Assembly (NCBI GenBank): GCA_012512995.1
Contig: JAAZDA010000027.1
Location: 1 to 7,111 of the forward strand
Length of the DNA: 7,111 nt
DNA from: Clostridiales bacterium
GTDB lineage: Bacteria; Bacillota; Clostridia; Lachnospirales; Lachnospiraceae
Direction of reading: 5' to 3'
Every line of letters begins with the position of its first letter. Positions within the stretch are counted from its first letter, which is position 1. The position numbers and the translations under genes are program-made. Shown here in pieces: positions 1-4,355 of this stretch. A model generated the notes under the pieces. That model saw nothing but the letters and a program-made list of their open reading frames with translations. It was not told where the DNA came from and did not search any database.

Positions 1-141
1 GATGTGGTCTGTTATTACGGTCATGTTGGAATCTATATCGGCGGCGGACAGATAGTCAACGCTTCCAATCCCACGAACGGAATAAGAGTAAACAGTGCAT
101 CATACCGTCAGATCGTTGCGATCAGAAGAATTGCGGAGTGA
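1..141 (+). CDS. C-terminal end of an NlpC/P60-family (C40) cell-wall peptidase, 5' truncated by the window
   Basis: Frame 1 is open from the first base to a TGA at 139-141 and gives the last 46 residues of a protein whose start lies outside the window. The segment GHVGIYIGGGQIVNA (residues 7-21 of the fragment) matches the second half of the NlpC/P60 catalytic domain: the conserved His of the Cys-His-polar triad (His8 here) sits in the HVGIYIG strand, followed by the 'VNA' strand and the short tail IVAIRRI that usually closes the domain. Family members are secreted or surface endopeptidases that cut D-glutamyl-diamino acid bonds in peptidoglycan. The catalytic Cys and any signal peptide or SH3 repeats would be upstream and cannot be seen. 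It is followed by a 145-base gap before hpf. No functional link to the butyrate genes is apparent. Family assignment rests on a short fragment but the motif is characteristic. Confidence 0.8.
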   Translation, partial: DVVCYYGHVGIYIGGGQIVNASNPTNGIRVNSASYRQIVAIRRIAE

Positions 142-156
142 TCCGTGTCCGGATTA
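139..156 (+). terminator. Weak possible terminator hairpin after the peptidase gene
   Basis: A small stem (ATCCG/CGGAT, extended by one G-T and one T-A pair, with loop TGTC) overlaps the peptidase stop codon. It is followed by an AT-rich stretch (TTAATATTGT) rather than a true T-run. It could end the upstream transcript, but the stem is short and the tail poor, so this is only a candidate. Confidence 0.25.
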
Positions 157-210
157 TTAATATTGTCTGAAATCTGAATTCAAAACGGCCCAAAATACAT
201 TCCGATAAGT

Positions 211-216
211 TATAAT
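211..216 (+). promoter_or_regulatory. Candidate -10 element for hpf
   Basis: A perfect TATAAT lies 70 bases before the hpf start codon. No recognisable -35 hexamer is found at spacings of 15-19 bases (the region is CGGCCCAAAA) and there is no TG extension. The promoter would therefore be weak, activator-dependent, or read by an alternative sigma factor for its -35 half. The implied 5' leader is about 65 bases and contains the perfect 10-bp palindrome CCACCGGTGG at 232-241. Confidence 0.4.
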
Positions 217-231
217 GAGGCTATCAAAAAC

Positions 232-241
232 CCACCGGTGG
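232..241. repeat. Perfect 10-bp palindrome in the hpf leader
   Basis: CCACCGGTGG is fully self-complementary and lies about 10-20 bases after the start site implied by the TATAAT at 211-216. With no loop it would not fold well in RNA. As DNA it could be a dimeric repressor site, but ten bases is short enough to arise by chance. Confidence 0.3.
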
Positions 242-286
242 CAGAACTTGTTTTGCCTGCCCAGAGGTCGGAAGAAAGAGGCTGAA

Positions 287-814
287 ATGAAATTTGTCAT
301 AGTCGGTAAGAATATTGAGGTCACAAAAGGTCTTGATGAAGCAATCCGTGACAAGCTTGGAAAACTGGATCGCTATTTTGCTGAAGAGACAGTCTGTAAT
401 GTCACATTGAATGTAGATAAGGATCGTCACAAGATCGAGGTCACAATACCTGTAAAGGGCGGAATAATCCGCAGTGAGCAGGTCAGCAGTGATATGTATG
501 TTTCAATTGACCTTGTCGAAGAAATCATAGAACGTCAGCTCAAGAAGTATAAGAATAAAATAATTGAGAAACATCAGACCCAGGGAAGTTTCCGCAAGGA
601 ATATATAGACAACGATTATATGGATGACGAGGACATAAAGATCATCCGCCGCAAATCATTTGAAATGAAGCCCATGTTCCCTGAGGACGCATGCGTTCAG
701 ATGGAACTTCTGGGACATAACTTCTTCGTTTTCCGCAATGCCGAGAATGATGCGATCTGCGTGGTATATAAGCGCAAAGGTAATACGTACGGCATGATCG
801 AGCCTGAAGATTAG
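287..814 (+). CDS. hpf: Long-form ribosome hibernation promoting factor (HPF/RaiA)
   Basis: The 175-residue product has the two-domain layout of long HPF. An N-terminal S30AE/YfiA fold occupies about residues 1-100 (MKFVIVGKNIEVTKGLDEAI start, basic helix around 83-95). An acidic linker follows (about 105-117), then the C-terminal dimerisation domain (about 123-172, with KSFEMKPMFPEDACVQMELL and the FFVFRNAE strand). Family knowledge: the N domain binds the 30S decoding region and the C domain pairs two ribosomes into inactive 100S dimers under starvation. The reading frame extends 24 codons upstream, but the ATG at 287 is chosen because AGAGG (277-281) lies five bases before it, the protein then begins exactly as family members do, and the upstream extension (RLSKTHRWQNLF...) is unlike any HPF. 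Length is normal for the family. It ends 145 bases before thl and is probably a separate transcription unit. Confidence 0.93.
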   Translation: MKFVIVGKNIEVTKGLDEAIRDKLGKLDRYFAEETVCNVTLNVDKDRHKIEVTIPVKGGIIRSEQVSSDMYVSIDLVEEIIERQLKKYKNKIIEKHQTQGSFRKEYIDNDYMDDEDIKIIRRKSFEMKPMFPEDACVQMELLGHNFFVFRNAENDAICVVYKRKGNTYGMIEPED

Positions 815-836
815 ACATGAATGCGATCATTTATGA

Positions 837-895
837 ATAACATAGCCTGAATAATGAGTAAGAAAATTATTGATTGTGATTTCAGGCTATGTTAT
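837..895. repeat. 15-bp perfect inverted repeat with 29-base spacer, overlapping the thl promoter
   Basis: Arms 837-851 (ATAACATAGCCTGAA) and 881-895 (TTCAGGCTATGTTAT) are exact reverse complements. In an hpf read-through transcript they could form a hairpin, yet no T-run follows the right arm (next bases AATGCATTTG), so a simple intrinsic terminator is not supported. The right arm covers the end of the -35/-10 spacer and the first three bases of the thl -10 box, and the left arm lies upstream of the -35. The arm centres are 44 bp apart, about four DNA turns, so paired protein-binding half-sites on one DNA face are equally possible. A second AATAAT/ATTATT pair (850-855/866-871) lies largely inside the spacer. 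Confidence 0.75.
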
Positions 896-898
896 AAT
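870..898 (+). promoter_or_regulatory. Strong sigma-A-type promoter of the thl operon
   Basis: The -35 box TTGATT (870-875) is separated by exactly 17 bases from a perfect -10 box TATAAT (893-898). A TG at 890-891 adds an extended -10 (TGTTATAAT). Transcription should start near 904-906, giving a leader of about 55 bases before the thl ATG. This is the best promoter in the window and fits a highly expressed fermentation operon. The -10 half sits inside the right arm of the inverted repeat at 837-895, and a Rex-like site begins just after the expected start point. Confidence 0.8.
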
Positions 899-908
899 GC
901 ATTTGCGA

Positions 909-926
909 GTGATAAAAATTTAACAA
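909..926. promoter_or_regulatory. Rex-like operator at the thl transcription start
   Basis: The 18-mer GTGATAAaaatTTAACAA matches the clostridial Rex consensus TTGTTAAnnnnTTAACAA at 12 of 14 defined positions; the right half TTAACAA is perfect. Rex is the NADH/NAD+-responsive repressor known to control butyrate-pathway genes in clostridia. The site would lie at about +4 to +21 of the predicted transcript, where a bound dimer would block initiation or escape. The call is from sequence match and position only; no rex gene is in the window. Confidence 0.62.
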
Positions 927-959
927 TCTTATTTCAAATTCAATCGGAGGGTTTGGTAA

Positions 960-2144
960 ATGGCAAGAAAAGTAGTAATTGCAGGCGCATGCCGTACAGC
1001 TATCGGTAAGATGGGCGGCGAACTCAGCACAGTGTCAGCTAAGGATATGGGCGCAACTGTTATCAAAGAAGCTCTTAACCGTGCGGGAATTGCTCCTGAC
1101 AAAGTGGACGAAGTCCTTATGGGATGTGTCATCCAGGCTGGCCTCGGACAGAACGTGGCACGTCAGGCATCAATAGCAGCAGGACTTCCTGTAGAAGTTC
1201 CGGCAGTCACGATCAACGTGGTCTGCGGCTCAGGTCTTAACTGTGTAAACATGGCAGCAGATATGATTCTTGCAGGAGATGCGGATATCGTTGTTGCAGG
1301 CGGCATGGAGAACATGTCACAGGCTCCTTACGCAGCAATGAAAGGACGTTTCGGATACAGAATGAATAACGGAGTTCTCGTTGATACAATGGTGAACGAT
1401 GCACTCTGGGATGCTTTCAATAATTATCACATGATCAAGACGGCTGATAACGTGGCAGAGAAGTGGGGACTGACACGTGAAGAGCTCGATGAGTTCTCAG
1501 CACGCAGCCAGCAGAAGACAGAGAAGGCTCAGGCTGACGGCAAGTTCAGGAAAGAGATCGTTCCCGTTACTGTTAAGGTAAAGAAGAGCGAAGTCGTTGT
1601 TGATACAGATGAGGGCCCTCGTCCCGGAACAACAGTAGAGGGACTTGCAAAACTTCGTGCAATCAATCCTGACGGAGTTACAACAGCAGGCAATGCTTCA
1701 GGAATAAACGATGGCGCTGCAGCTGTAGTAGTGATGAGCGAAGAGAAAGCCAAAGAGCTCGGTGTAAAGCCGATGGCAACATGGATCGCCGGAGCACTTG
1801 GCGGTGTTGATCCCGCTATCATGGGTGTCGGCCCTGTCGCAGCAACAAAGAAGGTCCTTGCAAGAACAGGACTTACGATAGATGATTTCGATCTTTATGA
1901 AGCAAACGAAGCTTTTGCTGCACAGTCAGTTGCTGTAGGCAAAGAGCTGAAATTTGATCAGAGCAAACTCAACATCAACGGCGGTGCTATTGCACTCGGC
2001 CATCCGGTAGGAGCTTCAGGCGCCCGCATTCTTGTTACCCTTCTTCATGAGATGGAAGACACAGGTGCCAAGAGGGGTCTTGCGACACTCTGCATCGGCG
2101 GTGGCATGGGCTGCGCTACAGTAGTTGAGAAGTACGAAGGATAA
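960..2144 (+). CDS. thl: Acetyl-CoA C-acetyltransferase (biosynthetic thiolase)
   Basis: This enzyme condenses two acetyl-CoA into acetoacetyl-CoA, the entry step of the butyrate pathway, in the cytoplasm. The 394-residue length is normal for a complete type II thiolase. The acyl-accepting Cys is Cys89 in VVCGSGLNCV. NEAFA is at 316-320, the catalytic His is His348 in GHPVGASGAR, and the second catalytic Cys is Cys378 in CIGGGMGCA. A GGAGGG ribosome binding site (946-951) lies eight bases before the ATG, which is the first start in frame and gives the canonical N-terminus MARKVVIAGACRTAIGK. It is the first gene after the strong promoter and Rex-like site. In Clostridium acetobutylicum the equivalent cysteines (88 and 378) form a reversible disulfide switch. 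Both catalytic cysteines are present here as in all such thiolases, plus nearby Cys95 and Cys385, but whether this enzyme switches cannot be told from sequence. Confidence 0.97.
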   Translation: MARKVVIAGACRTAIGKMGGELSTVSAKDMGATVIKEALNRAGIAPDKVDEVLMGCVIQAGLGQNVARQASIAAGLPVEVPAVTINVVCGSGLNCVNMAADMILAGDADIVVAGGMENMSQAPYAAMKGRFGYRMNNGVLVDTMVNDALWDAFNNYHMIKTADNVAEKWGLTREELDEFSARSQQKTEKAQADGKFRKEIVPVTVKVKKSEVVVDTDEGPRPGTTVEGLAKLRAINPDGVTTAGNASGINDGAAAVVVMSEEKAKELGVKPMATWIAGALGGVDPAIMGVGPVAATKKVLARTGLTIDDFDLYEANEAFAAQSVAVGKELKFDQSKLNINGGAIALGHPVGASGARILVTLLHEMEDTGAKRGLATLCIGGGMGCATVVEKYEG

Positions 2145-2147
2145 TCA

Positions 2148-2162
2148 ATAACAGATTGTTAT
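2148..2162. repeat. Short inverted repeat just after thl
   Basis: ATAACA-GAT-TGTTAT is a perfect 6-bp inverted repeat with a 3-base centre, four bases after the thl stop codon. The half-sites are oriented opposite to a Rex box (AACA...TGTT), so it is not read as one. It is AT-rich and may be chance or a minor element stacked before the larger hairpin at 2165-2207. Confidence 0.3.
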
Positions 2163-2164
2163 AT

Positions 2165-2207
2165 TACGGTCGGGCGGGTCTGAATGGTCAGAATCCTCCC
2201 GACCGTA
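2165..2207 (+). repeat. GC-rich stem-loop in the thl-crt gap
   Basis: TACGGTCGGG (2165-2174) pairs with CCCGACCGTA (2198-2207). After a C/T mismatch the stem continues with GG/CC and a short TCTGA/TCAGA apical helix, closing an ATGG loop. The following bases (TGTTGCGCTATTG) contain no T-run, so it is not a typical intrinsic terminator. A stem-loop here would protect the thl 3' end or mark a processing site, partly uncoupling thl from crt. The 114-base gap otherwise holds only the crt ribosome binding site. Confidence 0.6.
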
Positions 2208-2258
2208 TGTTGCGCTATTGACAAGTTACGACATGTTATTAAGAAGGAGACAGAAATC

Positions 2259-3053
2259 ATGGGTTTTGTTGATTATGCAGTAGACGGAGCGGTCGGCCTT
2301 GTAACGATCAATCGCCCCCAGGCGCTTAATGCGCTCAACAGTCAGGTGCTTGATGACCTGAACGAAGTTATCGATAATGTCAATCTTGACGAGATCCGCG
2401 CACTTGTAATCACAGGTGCAGGCGACAAGAGTTTTGTCGCAGGAGCTGATATAGGCGAGATGAGCAAGCTTACAAAGAAGGAAGGAGAAGCTTTCGGCAA
2501 GAAGGGCAATGATCTCTTCCTCAAGATCGAGACTTTCCCTGTACCTGTTATCGCTGCTGTAAACGGATTTTCGCTCGGCGGCGGCAATGAGCTCGCAATG
2601 AGCTGCGATTTCCGTATTTGCTCAGACAACGCAATGTTCGGACAGCCTGAGACAGGCCTCGGCATCACACCGGGTTTTGGCGGAACACAGAGACTTGCCC
2701 GCCTCGTAGGCCCCGGAATGGCAAAACAAATGATCTATACCGCAAGGAACATCAAAGCGGATGAGGCATATCGCATCGGTCTTGTCAATCAGATCTGCAC
2801 TATTGAAGAGCTTCTTCCCACAGCAATGAAACTTGCTTCTACTATCGCAGGCAATGCTCCCATAGCTGTACGCAACTGCAAGAGCGCTGTCAACGAAGGC
2901 ATTCAGCTTAGCATGAGCGATGCTGTAAGACTTGAGGAAGAGCTTTTCGGTGGCTGCTTCGAGTCAGCAGATCAGCAGGAAGGCATGGCTAATTTCCTCA
3001 GAAAGAAAGATGATCCTGCGAAAGTCAAGCATGTAGCGTTCCAGAATAAATAG
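2259..3053 (+). CDS. crt: Short-chain enoyl-CoA hydratase (crotonase, 3-hydroxybutyryl-CoA dehydratase)
   Basis: Crotonase interconverts 3-hydroxybutyryl-CoA and crotonyl-CoA. The 264-residue product is full length for the family. The oxyanion-hole segments are SFVAGADIGEM (58-68) and FSLGGGNELAM (104-114). The two catalytic acidic residues are Glu111 (GGGNELA) and Glu131 (GQPETGLGITPGFGG). The frame is open 25 codons further upstream to an ATG at 2184, but that start would lie in the loop of the preceding hairpin with no ribosome site and add a non-family sequence. The ATG at 2259 has AAGGAG (2244-2249) nine bases before it and gives the expected beginning MGFVDYAVDGAVGLVTINRP. It lies 114 bases after thl in the same direction and is followed by an unusually long 240-base gap before hbd. 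Confidence 0.96.
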   Translation: MGFVDYAVDGAVGLVTINRPQALNALNSQVLDDLNEVIDNVNLDEIRALVITGAGDKSFVAGADIGEMSKLTKKEGEAFGKKGNDLFLKIETFPVPVIAAVNGFSLGGGNELAMSCDFRICSDNAMFGQPETGLGITPGFGGTQRLARLVGPGMAKQMIYTARNIKADEAYRIGLVNQICTIEELLPTAMKLASTIAGNAPIAVRNCKSAVNEGIQLSMSDAVRLEEELFGGCFESADQQEGMANFLRKKDDPAKVKHVAFQNK

Positions 3054-3067
3054 GCTAAAGTGTTAGC
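3054..3067 (+). repeat. Small stem-loop directly after the crt stop codon
   Basis: GCTAA (3054-3058) pairs with TTAGC (3063-3067) around a 4-base loop, starting at the base after the TAG stop. It is weak (5 bp, no T-run) and borders the larger palindromic element that starts two bases later, so it may be part of that element's flank. Confidence 0.3.
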
Positions 3068-3068
3068 T

Positions 3069-3209
3069 TGTTTATGTCCGTTCCGGGCACGCTCTCGCTG
3101 CTTGTCGTACTTAGCGGACGCTAATGCTCGTATGCGAAAAGCGGTACTTTTCGCATTGACCTCGCAAAGCGCCGACGACGCCAAAGCACACCGGAGCCGG
3201 ACATACACA
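3069..3209. mobile_element. ~140-bp long-palindrome intergenic repeat (MITE-like) between crt and hbd
   Basis: The ends are inverted copies. TGTTTATGTCCGTTCCGG (3069-3086) answers CCGGAGCCGGACATACACA (3191-3209), differing by one indel and two substitutions. The centre is a perfect 10-bp stem, ATGCGAAAAG/CTTTTCGCAT (3132-3141/3147-3156), with 5-base loop CGGTA. The parts in between also pair imperfectly (for example GCGGACGCTAATGCTCG with CTCGCAAAGCGCCG), so the whole unit is one long hairpin. A smaller palindrome TTAGCGGACGCTAA lies at 3111-3124. The element is GC-rich against the AT-rich flank that follows. Open frames on both strands here translate to arginine/alanine/serine-rich peptides that resemble the spurious small proteins I recall being annotated on dispersed repeats in Lachnospiraceae. 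That last point is memory, not a search. No transposase is present; mobility would need one in trans. Confidence 0.6.
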
Positions 3210-3239
3210 TCGCTCACACATTGTGGCGCAATCAATATA

Positions 3240-3257
3240 TTGTGAATTTTGTAACTA
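3240..3257. promoter_or_regulatory. Weaker Rex-like site overlapping the candidate hbd promoter
   Basis: TTGTGAAttttGTAACTA matches TTGTTAAnnnnTTAACAA at 11 of 14 defined positions, with left half TTGTGAA also identical to the half-site of Bacillus/Streptomyces Rex boxes. It covers the possible -35 box. An overlapping perfect palindrome TTGTA-AC-TACAA (3249-3260) sits in the promoter spacer and could be a different operator. Both calls are tentative. Confidence 0.33.
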
Positions 3258-3268
3258 CAACATATAAC
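3240..3268 (+). promoter_or_regulatory. Candidate internal promoter before hbd
   Basis: TTGTGA (3240-3245) and TATAAC (3263-3268) are spaced by exactly 17 bases, matching the consensus at 4/6 and 5/6 positions. Transcription would start near 3275, leaving a short leader of about 20 bases before hbd. It lies just downstream of the palindromic repeat, which could interrupt read-through from crt. The AT-rich setting makes chance matches fairly likely. Confidence 0.4.
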
Positions 3269-3293
3269 AATACAAATCTCAGGAGGATTTAAA

Positions 3294-4172
3294 ATGAAGG
3301 TAGCTGTTATCGGTGCAGGCACCATGGGTGCTGGAATTGCTCAGACATTCGCTCAGTGCGACGAAGTCGAGAAGGTTTATCTCTGCGATATCAAGCAGGA
3401 GTATGCAGACGGCGGTCTCGGAAAAGTTAAGAAGAATCTTGACCGTTCAGTAGCAAAAGGAAAGATGGAGCAGGGAAAGGCAGATGCTATCATCGCAAAG
3501 TTCGAGACAGGTCTCAACACAATCGCTGTTGATCCCGATCTTGTAGTAGAAGCTGCTCTTGAAGTCATGGACATCAAGAAGAACTGCTTCAAGGATCTGC
3601 AGGAGAATATCGTAAAGAATGAGAACTGCATCTTTGCATCAAACACATCTTCTCTGTCAATCACAGAGATCGGTGCAGGACTTGCAAAACCCGTTATCGG
3701 AATGCACTTCTTCAACCCGGCTCCTGTCATGAAGCTCGTTGAAGTTATCCAAGGCGCAAATACACCCGATGAGACAGTTGAAGCTGTTAAGGCAATATCT
3801 GTAAAGCTCGGCAAAACTCCTGTACAGGTAAATGAAGCAGCAGGCTTTGTCGTTAACCGTATCCTTGTTCCAATGATCAATGAAGGCATCTTCGTTTACA
3901 GCGAAGGCGTAGCAGACATTGAAGGAATTGATACAGCAATGAAGCTCGGCTGCAATCACCCGATGGGACCGCTTGAACTCGGCGACTATATCGGACTTGA
4001 TATCGTTCTTGCAATCATGGACGTCCTTTACAAAGAGACTGGCGATTCCAAGTATCGCGCATGCCCGCTGCTCCGCAAGATGGTCCGCGGCAAGAAGCTC
4101 GGCGTCAAGACAGGAATCGGCTTCTACAAGTACAATGCTGATCGCACAAAGACTCCTGTAGACAAGCTTTGA
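3294..4172 (+). CDS. hbd: NAD-dependent 3-hydroxybutyryl-CoA dehydrogenase
   Basis: The enzyme reduces acetoacetyl-CoA to (S)-3-hydroxybutyryl-CoA. Its 292 residues form the N-terminal Rossmann domain (1 to about 185) with the nucleotide loop VIGAGTMGAG (5-14), and the C-terminal helical 3HCDH domain (from about 186). Asp32 at the end of the second strand (VYLCDIKQ) indicates NADH rather than NADPH. Catalytic residues are Ser119 in SNTSSL, His138 in GMHFFNPAP, Glu150 in KLVEVI and Asn188 in FVVNRI. The C-terminal domain carries NHPMGPLELGDYIGLD (221-236). The start is set by AGGAGG (3281-3286), seven bases before the ATG. Hbd lies third in the cluster but is separated from crt by a repeat element and a possible promoter of its own, so its expression may not follow thl and crt strictly. 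Confidence 0.96.
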   Translation: MKVAVIGAGTMGAGIAQTFAQCDEVEKVYLCDIKQEYADGGLGKVKKNLDRSVAKGKMEQGKADAIIAKFETGLNTIAVDPDLVVEAALEVMDIKKNCFKDLQENIVKNENCIFASNTSSLSITEIGAGLAKPVIGMHFFNPAPVMKLVEVIQGANTPDETVEAVKAISVKLGKTPVQVNEAAGFVVNRILVPMINEGIFVYSEGVADIEGIDTAMKLGCNHPMGPLELGDYIGLDIVLAIMDVLYKETGDSKYRACPLLRKMVRGKKLGVKTGIGFYKYNADRTKTPVDKL

Positions 4173-4355
4173 TCTCTTGAAACAATAAAGATATATGACA
4201 TACTCTGAATCCGCAGGCAGGCGCGACGGTGTCCCATAGGTGAAGCGGACCGGCGTTTCGGATAGGAGACAACAGTAATTTGTCGGCCACATGTTTTGAC
4301 AATCAGGCAAAACATGTGGCCGGAAAATATAGCAGTCATCATAAGGAGACAAATC
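4173..4355 (+). other. Structured 183-base gap between hbd and bcd
   Basis: This gap holds no gene. From 5' to 3' it contains an AT-rich start with a weak promoter-like pair (TTGATC 4169-4174, 17 bases, TATATG 4192-4197). Next comes a GC-rich section with an imperfect hairpin (ATCCG 4209-4213 with CGGAT 4259-4263, inner GTCC 4231-4234 with GGAC 4247-4250). Then follow a strong perfect stem-loop at 4284-4322 and the bcd ribosome binding site AAGGAG (4343-4348). The GC-rich section at 4209-4263 resembles a structured leader. I cannot match it to a known riboswitch; the conserved cores of the flavin (RFN) element are absent. Confidence 0.5.
4284..4322 (+). repeat. Perfect 15-bp stem-loop before bcd
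   Basis: CGGCCACATGTTTTG (4284-4298) and CAAAACATGTGGCCG (4308-4322) are exact reverse complements around a 9-base loop ACAATCAGG. The stem ends 20 bases before the bcd ribosome binding site. The following sequence is GAAAATATAGC, so there is no T-run and it is not a usual terminator. In mRNA it would be a very stable 5' structure on the bcd-etfB message, suited to block 5' decay or to mark a processing cut. As DNA it could be an operator. The in-frame upstream ATG at 4296 sits inside this hairpin and is not a start. Confidence 0.8.

Noticed and set aside
2218..2223. Perfect TTGACA as a -35 box for crt
   Set aside because: No acceptable -10 hexamer lies 16-18 bases downstream (the region is the ribosome binding site AAGAAGGAG); TATTAA is only 13 bases away.
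2184..2258. Upstream extension of crt to an ATG at 2184 (and likewise bcd to 4296, hpf to 215)
   Set aside because: The extended starts have no ribosome binding site, two of them lie within hairpins, and the added residues do not resemble the families; the chosen starts have well-spaced purine-rich sites.
3060..3245. A 61-codon plus-strand frame (and an overlapping minus-strand frame at 2972-3325) in the crt-hbd gap
   Set aside because: Both are confined largely to the palindromic repeat, have low-complexity Arg/Ala/Ser-rich translations, no ribosome binding site, and mirror each other on the two strands as expected from an inverted repeat.
4169..4197. TTGATC-N17-TATATG promoter overlapping the end of hbd
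   Set aside because: Both boxes are mediocre, the region is AT-rich, and the long structured leader that follows gives no support; kept only as a remark in the gap entry.
4284..4322. Intergenic hairpins read as intrinsic terminators (also 2165-2207 and 6344-6402)
   Set aside because: None is followed by a run of T on the plus strand, and functionally linked genes in the same direction follow each.
4173..4355. Flavin-responsive (RFN) riboswitch before bcd
   Set aside because: A flavin link would be attractive for a flavoprotein gene, but the conserved RFN cores are not present by eye.
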